A stretch of DNA of 64,000 nucleotides from an uncultured Chlorobiaceae bacterium (GCA_903820085.1 CAIJGA010000005.1:62001-126000); one strand, 5' to 3'; counted from the stretch's first letter, positions 46,420-56,278 are shown. Notes: a model not told the origin generated them from the letters alone. Program-made: numbers and translations.

Positions 46420-46793
46420 AATTATGAGTGGATTAAGGGTAATAAAAATAATTTTCTGAATATAAGAACTTATGAACAACTCTTTTGCAGGAAAACCTTC
46501 AAAATATTATTCAGTAATGCTTTATAGCTGACGTTGCAAGCAAAAAAACCGGGCCGTTTTTACAAAAACCTTACGGGAATTGAGCGTTACCGTGACTTTA
46601 CAGACAAAAAGAAACCCGTATATCTTAATAATATTATCCGTTAAAGTTAATATAAATAAAGAAAGCAGGAAAGCAGTTTTTTTGATCCTGCCATATTCCA
46701 GACTAAAAAGAGGGGTATTCTCCCGGCACCAAGGTTATACCGGGTCTGCTGGCCAGAAAAGCAGCGCGGGCGAGAGGAATCGCCAGCTTACAC
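46420..46793. other. Intergenic region, no gene recognised
   Basis: 374 bases before the repetitive protein and after the glycosyltransferase. An 81-codon plus-strand frame here starts without a ribosome-binding site and runs into the glycosyltransferase antisense. I see no RNA motif. Confidence 0.5.
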
Positions 46794-47486
46794 TCAGACA
46801 ATATTTTCCCGGTAGTAGCGGATAATGGATTCCTGGTCAAATCCGAGGGCGTACATGAGATGCAGTGTTGCGAAGGCGAGTTGGAGGGGGATGATACCGT
46901 TCTGGTGATACTTTCTGGCCGATGTGGTGACCTCGTGATGGAGGATGTGGAAGGGTTCGTGTTGTTCAATGCGGGTGATGATGTCGTAATCTTCCATGAT
47001 GAGGAGGGTTTCGTCGAACCCTCCGATACGGAGAAAAAGGGCTTTATCAATAAAGAGTGACTGATCTCCTCCGCGGCAGATCATCATCGGAAACTGGGTG
47101 CACCATCCGAACAGGGTCATGAGCGGGTGGTCGTCATCAAAATGCATTCTGAAACAGCCTGCTTTTTTTTCTGCGCCATAAGCTGAACGGATATCGTCAA
47201 TAAAGGTTTCGGGCGGCAGGGTATCGGCATGGAGAAAGTAGAGGATGTCGCCACTGGCCAGACGGGCCCCGCTGTTCATCTGTATGGCGCGTCCTTTTGT
47301 ACTGTGGCAGAGTGTTGCCGGAAAGCCTGAAATAATGTCGGGTGTTCGGTCTGTACTGGCGTCACTGACAATGATCTCGATCCCTTCCGAACGTTCAGTT
47401 ATTGACAGGAGTCCCTGCAGGGTGTGAGCGATGAGAGCCTCCTCGTTAAAGGTTGGCACAATGATGCTTATTGTTCGCGGTTCCAT
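46794..47486 (-). CDS. Family 2 glycosyltransferase, rSAM-associated transferase 2 type (TIGR04283-like)
   Basis: 230 aa. The GT-A start SIIVPTFNEEALIAHTLQGL is followed by the DASTD segment, the DXD-like FLHADT (near residue 84), and GGDQSLFIDKALF. This matches the short glycosyltransferase that travels with ArsS-type radical SAM proteins. It overlaps the next gene by 19 bp. In arsenosugar pathways such enzymes are proposed to add or exchange sugars; the exact reaction is unproven. Confidence 0.85.
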   Translation of the reverse strand: MEPRTISIIVPTFNEEALIAHTLQGLLSITERSEGIEIIVSDASTDRTPDIISGFPATLCHSTKGRAIQMNSGARLASGDILYFLHADTLPPETFIDDIRSAYGAEKKAGCFRMHFDDDHPLMTLFGWCTQFPMMICRGGDQSLFIDKALFLRIGGFDETLLIMEDYDIITRIEQHEPFHILHHEVTTSARKYHQNGIIPLQLAFATLHLMYALGFDQESIIRYYRENIV

Positions 47487-48076
47487 AAGGCGCTTTTTTT
47501 CAGGTCATCAACGGTATCAATATCCGAGAGGGGGGCAAGCAGTTCGTACGGATACGTGAAGCGCTGGAGTATTTCGATGGTTTCCTTGCATACTTCCGGG
47601 GTGCTCCACTGCCGGTTCAAAAAGAGTTCCGGCAAAAGCCTCCTGAGTCCGATGAGATAAAATCCTCCGTCGATGGCCGGTCCGACAACAGCGTCGGATT
47701 GCTCAAGGGCTGAGAATGCCTCATTGAGCATCTCGCTGCTCAGTTCGTAACAGTCTGTTCCGATGAGCACAATGTGGCGAAAGCCTGTTGCAAATCCTGT
47801 GCTGATGGCGTGCAGCATGCGCTCACCTAGATCATCACCTTCTTGCAGCTTGAGGGTATATTGTTTGGTGAGGAAGAGATCGGAGGGAGGGACGAAGCGC
47901 GAGTAGTAAACTTGCCGTTCTGCTGCAATTTCCGCTGTTACCAGAGCGGTATGCTCTCTGAGGGTTTCGTAGACTTCAAGAGCTTTTTTGTCTCCGACAG
48001 CATGGGCAAGGCGTGTTTTGACTAGTCCCTCTTCAGGGTTTTTGGTGAAAATAATCAGGAGCCGGCTGCGGTTCAT
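47468..48076 (-). CDS. Arsenosugar-type glycosyltransferase, rSAM-associated transferase 1 type (TIGR04282-like)
   Basis: 202 aa from the ATG at 48076 (MNRSRLLIIFTKNPEEGLVKTRLAH), which overlaps the arsS stop as ATGA; the frame is open to 48118. It contains IFTKNPEEG-x-KTRL, GDDLGERML and the GTDCYEL and GPAIDGGFYLIGL motifs of the DUF2064 nucleotidyl-/glycosyltransferase-like family. The four-base overlap shows translational coupling with arsS. Confidence 0.85.
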   Translation of the reverse strand: MNRSRLLIIFTKNPEEGLVKTRLAHAVGDKKALEVYETLREHTALVTAEIAAERQVYYSRFVPPSDLFLTKQYTLKLQEGDDLGERMLHAISTGFATGFRHIVLIGTDCYELSSEMLNEAFSALEQSDAVVGPAIDGGFYLIGLRRLLPELFLNRQWSTPEVCKETIEILQRFTYPYELLAPLSDIDTVDDLKKSALWNREQ

Positions 48077-49128
48077 AGCAGAGAGCCGTGACAGCTTGAA
48101 CCGGCTCCTGCGGTACATCCGTAGCAGTGTTGTCCGATGATGATGCGGCGATTGCGGAGCTGCTCCTCGCTGAATGCGCTGATGTGCTGAGGCACAGACT
48201 TCGTCACTGGCAGATGGAGCATCTGGTTGAAATCACAGTCGTAGAGTGTGCCGTCCCAGCCGACTGAAACGGTTGTTCTGCACATCAGGTTTTGCAATGA
48301 GAGAGCATTGTAGTTTTCGGCAAGGAGCGTCATGTACTTGCAGTAGCGGCCGTTATCAAGCAAATCATTGAGAAAACGGCTGATCGGCATATTGGTGATG
48401 GTATAGAGATGGCTGAACAGGATGCCATGCTCTTCAAAAAGTTTTTTTTTGTACTCCTGTTCCAGTTGTAACTGCATTCCTGGTAGTGAGGAGCCTTCCG
48501 GGTTATAAACAAGGTTGAGCTCAAGGTTGCTCTTTTCATGGCCGTAGCCGAGGCTGTTGAGCAGTTTCAGCGTCTTGATGGAGCGGTCAAAAACTCCTTT
48601 TCCCCTCATTTTGTCCACATTTCCTCTGGTGTAGCAGGGAAGAGAGGCAATAAGGGTTATCCTATGCTGTTTGAAAAATTCAGGCAAATCCTGGTATTTT
48701 TCATTTCCGATCAAAAGGGTGAGGTTTGTGCGTACCAGGATGGTTACTTCAGCCCTTTTTGCTCTTATGCTTTCAATGAACCAGCGGAAATCAGGGTTCA
48801 TTTCAGGCGCTCCACCGGTAATATCAATGGTTTTTATAGAGCTTTTGTCGAGAGCATTGAGGCATTCCTGCATCGTCTGGCGCGTCATCATCTCTTTGCG
48901 GTCGGGTCCGGCATCGACATGACAGTGGCGGCAAAGCAGGTTGCAGGTGTAGCCAATGTTGATTTGCAGGATATCGATACCTGCTGCAGAAAGTGGCCCG
49001 TTTCCGGATTCGGCCACTTTTCTGCTGAAGGGGAGAATGCCGCAGTTTCTCTCTTCCAGCACTTTTACTTGAGCGTCAGCGTCTGCAAGCGCGACGGCCT
49101 GGCGGTGCAACGATTGTTTTTTTTCCAT
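48073..49128 (-). CDS. arsS: Radical SAM arsenosugar protein ArsS
   Basis: 351 aa. The radical SAM cluster motif is CNLLCRHC (C-x3-C-x2-C, near residue 57), followed by DITGGAPEMNPDF. The C-terminal DUF3641 region ends with HCYGCTAGAGSSCHGS, typical of ArsS. Known ArsS couples the 5'-deoxyadenosyl group to dimethylarsenic, giving the precursor of arsenosugars. arsM, which makes the substrate, is not in the window. It is the first gene of a three-gene unit. Confidence 0.88.
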   Translation of the reverse strand: MEKKQSLHRQAVALADADAQVKVLEERNCGILPFSRKVAESGNGPLSAAGIDILQINIGYTCNLLCRHCHVDAGPDRKEMMTRQTMQECLNALDKSSIKTIDITGGAPEMNPDFRWFIESIRAKRAEVTILVRTNLTLLIGNEKYQDLPEFFKQHRITLIASLPCYTRGNVDKMRGKGVFDRSIKTLKLLNSLGYGHEKSNLELNLVYNPEGSSLPGMQLQLEQEYKKKLFEEHGILFSHLYTITNMPISRFLNDLLDNGRYCKYMTLLAENYNALSLQNLMCRTTVSVGWDGTLYDCDFNQMLHLPVTKSVPQHISAFSEEQLRNRRIIIGQHCYGCTAGAGSSCHGSLL

Positions 49129-49188
49129 AAGAGGATTTTAGGCAAGTGATCCGTTCGACCTATTCAAGCGCGAGCAATGATAATTCGT

Positions 49189-50550
49189 TCAATTGCCGAA
49201 CCTGCTGAGAAGCTTTTCTGCAACCAGCTTGCCGCTCAGTGCAGCACCTTCCATTGAGGCAAGATAGTGCTGGTCGGTGTAATCACCGGCAAGGAAAAAG
49301 TTTTTGACCGGGCTGATCTGGTCGGGACGGAATTTATCAACATCCGGCACTGCCTTGTAAACCGACTGGGGTATTTTGACAATGGTTGATTTGAGGAGCT
49401 TGGCCTGCCGTGATTGCGGGAAGCGGTTGTGTATGTCTGCCATGACCAGCTCGATGATGACCTCATTGGGCATATCCATCAGTTGGTGCGCAGGAGCAAG
49501 CACCAGACTCATGACGCTGCCGCCGTTGGCCGTGCCGGTGCCGCTCTGGAAGTCGTCGGGGCAGGTAAGGGAGACATCGGCAAATGTGGCAAAAATGGTG
49601 CCCTGCGAAAACATGAGATTATCGATGTCGGTAATTTTCCGGTCGAACCAGAGCTGACAGTTGGCAACCGGACTGCCGACAAATTCGTAAATGTTGCGGA
49701 AATACTTATGGGCCAGCCACCGCTTCGGCAGAATGGCTTTAACATTATGAACAGGGATGGCTGAAATATAGGCATCAGCCTCGACGGTGTGGCCATCCTG
49801 AAGGACTGCGTTTTTAATGCTTTCGTCACTGTTCAGCTCAAAGCGGTTCAGTTTTGCATCGACAAAAATGCGACCGCCCTTGCTCTGGATATATTGCCGC
49901 ATAGGCTCAATCATTGAATCGCCGGGGTTTTTGCGGAAAAAGGCAAACTTTGTTGCGGTGTAATTGGTGCCGAAGTATTTGAAAATGGTGATCATCGGGC
50001 GTGCACTTATGACGTTGGGCTCGATGAAATTCATGGCAAGGGCAATGGCACGCCACAACTTCTGTAATGAATGTTCCGAAGCACCCCTCAGCCGATGCCA
50101 TTCCGAATAGGTCAGATGGTCCTGGCTGCGAAAATAGTCCTCATTGCCGAGAAGGGCTGGATAGAGCCCCTTGATCAGCGAAATCTTATCCCACATGGTG
50201 AGGAAATTGGTCTTCAGGCCGCCAACGACCTCTGCCCAGGGGCTGGGTAGATTTGCTTTTTTGAAAAATGAGAGGCTGCCGTTCGGTTCAGCGTAGATAA
50301 GGGAATGCTCTTTCCACTGATAATTGTCTCCAGCGCCAACCCGTTCAAGGTATTGCTGAAGCTGTTCATAACCACCAAAAATAATATGAAGTCCTGATTC
50401 TATGGAGTCGCCATCGCTGTCTTTCCAAACGGAAACCTTTCCACCGAGTACCTTACGCTTTTCATAAATTTCTACTGTATGTCCGCGATCTACAAGCTCA
50501 ACGGCTGCGCTAAGGCCTGCAACTCCAGCGCCGAAAATTGCTATTTTCAT
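49189..50550 (-). CDS. crtQ: Carotene desaturase, CrtQ/CrtP (plant/cyanobacterial type)
   Basis: 453 aa. The N-terminal FAD motif is FGAGVAGLSAAVELVDRG; GGKVSVWKDSDGD and ESGLHIIFGGY follow, with FFLAGDYTDQHYLASMEGA at the C-terminus. It inserts double bands toward lycopene in the poly-cis carotene route (CrtP, CrtQ, CrtH) used by green sulfur bacteria. WKD-DGD and QWKEHS resemble CrtP (phytoene desaturase) as much as CrtQ (zeta-carotene desaturase). I choose CrtQ because I recall crtQ near glutamine synthetase in C. tepidum; the P/Q choice is uncertain. Confidence 0.8.
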   Translation of the reverse strand: MKIAIFGAGVAGLSAAVELVDRGHTVEIYEKRKVLGGKVSVWKDSDGDSIESGLHIIFGGYEQLQQYLERVGAGDNYQWKEHSLIYAEPNGSLSFFKKANLPSPWAEVVGGLKTNFLTMWDKISLIKGLYPALLGNEDYFRSQDHLTYSEWHRLRGASEHSLQKLWRAIALAMNFIEPNVISARPMITIFKYFGTNYTATKFAFFRKNPGDSMIEPMRQYIQSKGGRIFVDAKLNRFELNSDESIKNAVLQDGHTVEADAYISAIPVHNVKAILPKRWLAHKYFRNIYEFVGSPVANCQLWFDRKITDIDNLMFSQGTIFATFADVSLTCPDDFQSGTGTANGGSVMSLVLAPAHQLMDMPNEVIIELVMADIHNRFPQSRQAKLLKSTIVKIPQSVYKAVPDVDKFRPDQISPVKNFFLAGDYTDQHYLASMEGAALSGKLVAEKLLSRFGN

Positions 50551-50958
50551 GTTTTTTTAAACTCTCAGTCGCGTTAGATTATGTTTATGGTATATAACGT
50601 TATTAACTCTCTATTGGCGAATTTTCCCGGCATATCCCGAAAAATTCCATCGTGCTATGGGATGAAACGTTACTCATCGAAGAAGAGCTGTATTTTTTGT
50701 TGCAGTAAGATATTGAAATATTTCCTATTTGGAAGATTATTAGATGTTGCATGATATGCATTATTATGCATGAAGCATCAAGCGTGATGCGAGACCGGCT
50801 GCCAACGGTTTTGAGAATCGTCAGAAATACAGAAATATGGCGGTGAGCCTAAATTAATTAAGATATTTGTTGAAAAAGTTGCGAATATTAAAGAGAATGG
50901 TTGTTTATTTCTTATTATTATGTAATTTCTCATATAACGATTAAAACCAAAGAGAGTT
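50551..50958. other. Long AT-rich divergent region between the desaturase and lrp genes
   Basis: 408 bases without a gene. A small perfect inverted repeat GCATCA-AGCG-TGATGC lies at about 50775-50790, with TGCATGATATGCATTATTAT-like repeats just before it. These could be operators for the adjacent Lrp-type regulator, but there is no direct evidence. Confidence 0.45.
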
Positions 50959-51483
50959 ATGTCTGGCCATCTTGATCTGATTGACCTGAAACTTATAGAG
51001 TCCCTTGGGGAAAATGGACGGGTTCGTTTAAGTGAACTTGCTGAAATTGTAGGTCTTTCCATACCTTCAGTCAGTGAACGGCTTGACAAGCTGCAGAAGA
51101 ATGGTATCATCAAAGGTTTTACCATGGAGGTTGACGAGCGGCAGCTTGGTTTTGATATTCATGCGTTTGTCAGGGTCAGAATTGATTCGTCCAAGCACTA
51201 TAAGTCGTTTATGGAGCATGTGATGAAAGAGGATGAGATCATGGAGTGCTTTTCTGTCACCGGTGAAGGGTCCCATATTTTAAAGGTCATGACCCATAAC
51301 ACCGCATCGCTTGAGCAGTTTCTTTCAAGAATACAGAGCTGGCCGGGCGTTCTTGGAACCAATACCAGCTTTGTGCTGACGCAGTTGAAGAAAAATAAAA
51401 AAATCAGTGCCGAAATCGTTCGCAACAACCTGCAGGACCGGCAGGTGCTGATAACGTTTGATGAAAAGAAATCAAGGAAGTAA
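50959..51483 (+). CDS. Lrp/AsnC family transcriptional regulator
   Basis: 174 aa. An N-terminal HTH (residues ~1-60: LIDLKLIESLGENGRVRLSELAEIVGLSIPSVSERLDKLQ) and a C-terminal RAM ligand-binding domain (GEGSHILKVMTHNTASLEQFL) are present. A short basic tail is added. It lies 66 bp before the type III glutamine synthetase on the same strand, so a nitrogen or amino-acid signal is likely; the ligand is unknown. Confidence 0.92.
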   Translation: MSGHLDLIDLKLIESLGENGRVRLSELAEIVGLSIPSVSERLDKLQKNGIIKGFTMEVDERQLGFDIHAFVRVRIDSSKHYKSFMEHVMKEDEIMECFSVTGEGSHILKVMTHNTASLEQFLSRIQSWPGVLGTNTSFVLTQLKKNKKISAEIVRNNLQDRQVLITFDEKKSRK

Positions 51484-51549
51484 CAGATAGGTGGGTTTCA
51501 TTTTTATTTTTAGTACAGTCATATCACGCAAATCAACAAGGAGGTTCGT

Positions 51550-53694
51550 TTGAACAGCGATAGTAAAATTCCGGTTTCAACCTATTTTGGTTCGATGACA
51601 TTTGATCAGAAGGCCATGCGCTCAAAGCTTCCAAAAGAGGAGTTTACCGCATTGCAGGATACCATCAAGGCAGGGAAAAAAATTCCCGGCGAAATTGCAG
51701 GCGTTGTGGCGCATGGCATGAAAGAGTGGGCCATGGAGAACGGTGCTACCCATTATACCCATTGGTTCCAGCCAATGACCGGGTCCACGGCTGAAAAACA
51801 TGATGCATTTTTGTCGATTGACCGCGATGGCACTCCAATCGAGCGTTTTTCGGGCGAGCAGCTTATTCAGGGTGAGCCTGACGCATCAAGCTTTCCTTCT
51901 GGCGGCATGCGTTCAACCTTCGAAGCCCGCGGCTACACTGCATGGGATCCTTCCAGTCCGGCCTTCCTGATGAAGGGCGGAAGAGATCTGACCCTTTGTA
52001 TTCCGACGGTCTTTATCTCCTATCACGGAGAAGCACTTGATGCCAAAACTCCGCTGTTGCGTTCCATGGAAGCAGTCAGCAAGTCTTCGATGAGGCTTCT
52101 TGAAGTGCTTGGCGTTACCGGTGTCTCACGTGTCAAAACGTTTGCCGGCTGCGAACAGGAGTATTTCCTTATCGACAAAAAATTCTATTCCGAGCGTCCT
52201 GATCTTGTGATGTGCGGACGTACCCTGCTTGGCGCCCTTCCTCCTAAAGGCCAGCAGCTTGAGGATCACTATTTCGGTTCAATTCCTGACCGTGTGCTTG
52301 AATTCATGCAGGACGTTGAGCATGAGCTCTATCTGCTCGGTATTCCAGCCAAGACCCGCCATAATGAGGTTGCTCCTCACCAGTTTGAAATTGCGCCGAT
52401 TTTCGAAGAGGCCAATATTGCCGTCGATCACAACCTGCTCGTCATGGAAGTGATGAGAAAGATTGCCGACAAGAAAGGATTTGCCCTGCTGCTTGCTGAA
52501 AAGCCTTTTGCCGGCATTAACGGTTCAGGCAAGCACAATAACTGGTCTATCGGTACTGATACCGGAATCAATCTTCTTGATCCAGGCGATACTCCTGAAA
52601 AAAATATTCACTTCCTGGTTTTCCTTGTTGCCGTTCTGAGCGGTGTGTACAAGAGGGCGGATGTACTGAGAATGTCGATCGCCAGTATGGGCAACGATCA
52701 CCGTCTGGGCGCCAATGAGGCTCCTCCGGCTGTGGTTACCGTTTTCCTTGGTGAGCTGCTTGAGAGAGTGCTTGATGCAATTGAGAGCGGCAAGGTTGAC
52801 CTGAAAACTGAAAAACAGGTCCTCAATCTCGGCCTTTCACAGGTGCCTGTTGTGAACAAGGACTATACCGACCGTAACCGTACTTCACCATTTGCCTTTA
52901 CCGGCAACAAGTTCGAGTTCCGTGCTGTCGGCTCTTCACAGGCCGCTTCGGTTCCGAACATGGTGCTCAACACCCTTATGGCTGAAGCCGTTGATACCAT
53001 TACAGACTCTATTCTGGCAAAAATCAAGGAAGGAAAAGAGCGTGATGCGGCAATACTTGAAACCCTTCGCGAGCAGATCACTGCTACCAAGCCGATCCGC
53101 TACCAGGGCGATAACTACGCCGAGGCACTTCAGCAGGCAGCCAGGGATAGAGGTCTGCCGAACCTGAAAAACACCCCGCAGTCCCTCAGAGTGCTGCTTA
53201 AGAAGGATGTTCAGGATCTCTTTGTCAAGTACGGTGTTCTGAGTGCAGAAGAGACTGTTTCACGTCTTCACATTCGTCTTGAGCGCTATGTCAAGGGCAT
53301 CGATATTGAAGCCCGTACCCTGCAGCTCATGCTGAAAACCTTTGTTATTCCTGATGTTTCCGAGTATCAGGGTGATCTGGGCAACTCCTTCAATAACCTG
53401 CTTTCTGCAGCAGACGCCATTGGCCTTTCCGACCAGGCGCTCAGCAGCCAGGCAGGCAACCTTAAATTGCTGGCTGAAAATCTTTCGACCCTGATCGATA
53501 TGACAGGCGAGCTGGATGAGGCTGTCGAGAAAATCGAGACGCTTGCAACCGAATTCGAGAAGGCTGATTACTGTGCTGATGAACTGTTGCCTTTGATGAG
53601 CAAGGTGCGCGTTGTTGCCGACAGTCTTGAGCAGATTGTTGACCGCAGCCGCTGGCAGCTTCCGACCTATTCGGAAATGCTGTTTGAGCACTAA
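51550..53694 (+). CDS. glnN: Glutamine synthetase type III
   Basis: 714 aa, about 250 residues longer than GSI, as in GSIII. The start is TTG at 51550, set by a perfect AAGGAGG (51538-51544) 5 nt upstream. GSIII features are the GGMRSTFEARGYTAWDPSS segment, AGCEQEYFLID (metal Glu), NEVAPHQFEIAPIFEEAN, and INGSGKHNNWSIGT. It makes glutamine from glutamate, ammonia and ATP. It is probably controlled with the upstream lrp-type gene. Confidence 0.95.
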   Translation: MNSDSKIPVSTYFGSMTFDQKAMRSKLPKEEFTALQDTIKAGKKIPGEIAGVVAHGMKEWAMENGATHYTHWFQPMTGSTAEKHDAFLSIDRDGTPIERFSGEQLIQGEPDASSFPSGGMRSTFEARGYTAWDPSSPAFLMKGGRDLTLCIPTVFISYHGEALDAKTPLLRSMEAVSKSSMRLLEVLGVTGVSRVKTFAGCEQEYFLIDKKFYSERPDLVMCGRTLLGALPPKGQQLEDHYFGSIPDRVLEFMQDVEHELYLLGIPAKTRHNEVAPHQFEIAPIFEEANIAVDHNLLVMEVMRKIADKKGFALLLAEKPFAGINGSGKHNNWSIGTDTGINLLDPGDTPEKNIHFLVFLVAVLSGVYKRADVLRMSIASMGNDHRLGANEAPPAVVTVFLGELLERVLDAIESGKVDLKTEKQVLNLGLSQVPVVNKDYTDRNRTSPFAFTGNKFEFRAVGSSQAASVPNMVLNTLMAEAVDTITDSILAKIKEGKERDAAILETLREQITATKPIRYQGDNYAEALQQAARDRGLPNLKNTPQSLRVLLKKDVQDLFVKYGVLSAEETVSRLHIRLERYVKGIDIEARTLQLMLKTFVIPDVSEYQGDLGNSFNNLLSAADAIGLSDQALSSQAGNLKLLAENLSTLIDMTGELDEAVEKIETLATEFEKADYCADELLPLMSKVRVVADSLEQIVDRSRWQLPTYSEMLFEH

Positions 53695-53717
53695 ACCGCA
53701 GTACTGTATTGAACCCT

Positions 53718-53748
53718 GGAAAAGGCTCGCTTTGGCGGGCCTTTTCTT
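53718..53748 (+). terminator. glnN terminator
   Basis: GGAAAAGGCTCGC pairs with GGCGGGCCTTTTC around a short loop, followed by TTTG. It is 25 bp after the stop. Confidence 0.85.
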
Positions 53749-53842
53749 TGTTAAGGATGAAATTATTTTATTGCAAACGTTGAGTTATCCCTTATTTTCA
53801 AAATCAGTTCATCCTTATTCAGCAAAGTAACCCATATCTGCC

Positions 53843-54349
53843 ATGCCTGAGGTTTTTCACTACCCCATGAGCTTTCCTGCCTTATGGCTTGATTACTATT
53901 ATCTTGCGACATGGTCTTTGAGCATGCTCTTTCTTGGCTTGGTTTGGGCTGTTTTTTACCGGTACGGAAAATTTACCTATGGCGTTGATCTTGGCTGTTT
54001 CTGGAAGACCGCTCTGCTTGTTTTGCTTACCACCGTTTCGCTTGGCGGGCCGATGTATTACAATACCCGTTTTGCGGGGGAGCATGGTCAGGATGGTGAT
54101 TCCATAAAGATTGCTGCTGACAAGCTGCTTTATCTTGACCGCAAAGGCAGTGAAAAAGTGCTCGGACTTGCTGATATTACCTCTATTTATCAGGAGAGCA
54201 TTACCTACAATCCTCCGCCGAAAATCTTTATTGTCGCAGCCAAAGCTTCTGTCAGGGATTCGGTGTTTGTGACAACAAAACTTCCCGACTACAGGCGTTT
54301 TCTTTCGGATCTTTCAAAGAGAACCGGTATTGCACCAAAGCTCCGCTGA
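53843..54349 (+). CDS. Membrane protein of unknown function
   Basis: 168 aa. There are two transmembrane helices (about residues 18-40 and 55-75). The soluble part holds YNTRFAGEHGQDGDSIKIAADKLLYLDRKGSEKVLGLADI and later FIVAAKASVRDS, likely a small extracytoplasmic or cytoplasmic domain. No family is recognised. It lies 21 bp before coaX on the same strand and is probably cotranscribed. Confidence 0.7.
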   Translation: MPEVFHYPMSFPALWLDYYYLATWSLSMLFLGLVWAVFYRYGKFTYGVDLGCFWKTALLVLLTTVSLGGPMYYNTRFAGEHGQDGDSIKIAADKLLYLDRKGSEKVLGLADITSIYQESITYNPPPKIFIVAAKASVRDSVFVTTKLPDYRRFLSDLSKRTGIAPKLR

Positions 54350-54370
54350 TTTTTTTAAGGATATTCGACT

Positions 54371-55189
54371 ATGCTTTTTTCCGGTCAGCAACCGCCACCC
54401 TGTGACCTGCTTCTTGTTGTTGAAATAGGCAATACCACCGCATCAATTGCGATATTCAGGGGTGAAGAGTGTCTTGAAGTGCATAAGGCACCGACGCTCA
54501 CCATGACAGACAACAATGGCGTTGAAGGTCAACTCCTGCCGATTGTCCTGAATTATCCGGCCCTTCGTGATGCTGCGCTCTGCAGTGTCGTGCCTTTTCT
54601 GGATGAAGTTATCTGCACCTCTCTTCGTTCTCTTTTGCCGGGTGAGGTCGTGAAGGTTGCCTCCTCCATGCACCTTCCCTTCACGCTGCACTACGACTCG
54701 CCGGACTCTTTCGGTGCCGACCGCATTGCGCTTTGCGCCCTTTGCCGGAGGCTCTATCCTGCAGAGGCTGTTATTGCCCTTGATATCGGTACTGCCATTA
54801 CGGTTGACGTTCTCGGTTCCGGTCAGGACTACCTCGGCGGTCTTATTATGCCGGGACTTGAGCTCATGGCAAAGGCCTTGCATGAGCATACCGCACGGTT
54901 GCCTCTGGTTGGTATTGACCGTCCTGAAATGCTTGTTGGACTTTCGACTGTTGACTGCATCAAAAGCGGGATTGCTCTTGGTTGTGCCGCCAGCATAGAG
55001 GGGATCATCGCCAAAATTACAAGCTGGCTGCGAGATGAGTATGATGAGCAGCACATCAGGGTGATTGCTACAGGCGGCAACGCACAGCTTGTGGCCGATA
55101 TGCTTGACTCCTCACCGGTGGTCGAAGAGCATGCGGTGCTCAGGGGTACCAGCTACCTTTTCTCGCTCAACAGGCACCCTTTCAGCTGA
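54371..55189 (+). CDS. coaX: Type III pantothenate kinase
   Basis: 272 aa, ASKHA fold. Phosphate-1 motif EIGNTTASIAIF (residues 17-28), SFGADRIA and the phosphate-2 motif DIGTAITVDV are visible. It phosphorylates pantothenate at the first step of CoA synthesis, and this type is not inhibited by acetyl-CoA. AAGGA lies 9 nt before the ATG. Its 3' end overlaps that of aroB by 8 bp in convergent orientation. Confidence 0.93.
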   Translation: MLFSGQQPPPCDLLLVVEIGNTTASIAIFRGEECLEVHKAPTLTMTDNNGVEGQLLPIVLNYPALRDAALCSVVPFLDEVICTSLRSLLPGEVVKVASSMHLPFTLHYDSPDSFGADRIALCALCRRLYPAEAVIALDIGTAITVDVLGSGQDYLGGLIMPGLELMAKALHEHTARLPLVGIDRPEMLVGLSTVDCIKSGIALGCAASIEGIIAKITSWLRDEYDEQHIRVIATGGNAQLVADMLDSSPVVEEHAVLRGTSYLFSLNRHPFS

Positions 55190-56264
55190 AGAATCTCCGT
55201 CCGTCATCAATGGCCTGTACAATAAGGCTCTCTTCTACACTCTCTTCCAGCAGAAAAGCTTCGCCCAATTTTCTCAGCAGGACAAAGCGAAGTTTTTTAT
55301 CGAGTTTTTTCTTGTCGGATAACATGTTCTCAAGGAGCAGTGCACTGTCGAAAGCAAGAAACCTTCGTTTTATCAGCCCTTTCGGAAAACGGAACTTCTG
55401 CAGCAGAGCGAGGCCGCGTTCAAGTGACTGTTGATCGAGATAGCCGAGACTGTGGGACAAAAAGAGGGCGCAGACCATGCCGATAGTGACCGCTTCGCCG
55501 TGACGCAGGTAACGGTACTCTGCAAGCTTTTCAAGTCCGTGTGCAAAGGTATGTCCGAAATTGAGGGTTGCGCGAAGTCCGTCGGTCTCCCGGAAATCCT
55601 TTTCGACAACATCTGCTTTGGTGCATGCGCTTTTTTTGATGGCTTCGGTCAGAAATGGTTCCTGCAGGCTGGTGATGTCGCTAAAATGAAGGTCAAGAAA
55701 GCTGAAAAACGGCTCGTCGGCAATAAAGCCGTATTTGACCACCTCGGCCATTCCGGCATAGATCTCCCGCTTTGGCAGGGTCGCAAGGTATGAGGGATCG
55801 ATCAGGACCAGTTCAGGCAGATGAAAGAAGCCGATCAGATTTTTTCCGAGCGGGTGGTTGATGGCAACCTTTCCGCCAATGGCGCTGTCGGTCATGGCCA
55901 GCAGCGTGGTAGGAAGCTGGATCACCGGTAAGCCTCGGAAGTAGCTTGCTGCGATAAATCCGCCAAGATCACCGATAACGCCGCCGCCAAAAGCAAGCAG
56001 GTTCCAGCTCCGGTCAACATCGGCCTCAATCATGTGGCCGTAAAGACGGTAGGCGACGCTGAAGCTTTTTGAAGCTTCCCGTGCCGGGACAACAAGCTCC
56101 TTGTATTGGAACCCCTCATCGCGAAGTGTCTGGAGCAGTGCATCTCCGTACAGTTTGCGGGTGTGCTCGTCGAAGAGTACCACGGTTTTTTTTGCAAGGC
56201 CATGGGTTTTGAATAATGATCCCAGTCCGGCAATAACCGGTGTTCCTACAATTATCGTGCTCAC
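55182..56264 (-). CDS. aroB: 3-dehydroquinate synthase
   Basis: 360 aa, normal length. NAD-binding GGGVIGDLGGFIAASYFRG, PTTLLAMTDSAIGGKVAIN and the zinc ligands in LNFGHTFAHGLE and RHGEAVTIGM are all present. It converts DAHP to 3-dehydroquinate. It is 14 bp after aroK on the same strand, the usual aroK-aroB pair. Confidence 0.95.
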   Translation of the reverse strand: MSTIIVGTPVIAGLGSLFKTHGLAKKTVVLFDEHTRKLYGDALLQTLRDEGFQYKELVVPAREASKSFSVAYRLYGHMIEADVDRSWNLLAFGGGVIGDLGGFIAASYFRGLPVIQLPTTLLAMTDSAIGGKVAINHPLGKNLIGFFHLPELVLIDPSYLATLPKREIYAGMAEVVKYGFIADEPFFSFLDLHFSDITSLQEPFLTEAIKKSACTKADVVEKDFRETDGLRATLNFGHTFAHGLEKLAEYRYLRHGEAVTIGMVCALFLSHSLGYLDQQSLERGLALLQKFRFPKGLIKRRFLAFDSALLLENMLSDKKKLDKKLRFVLLRKLGEAFLLEESVEESLIVQAIDDGRRFFS

Positions 56265-56278
56265 GGCTTCTTGTTTGA

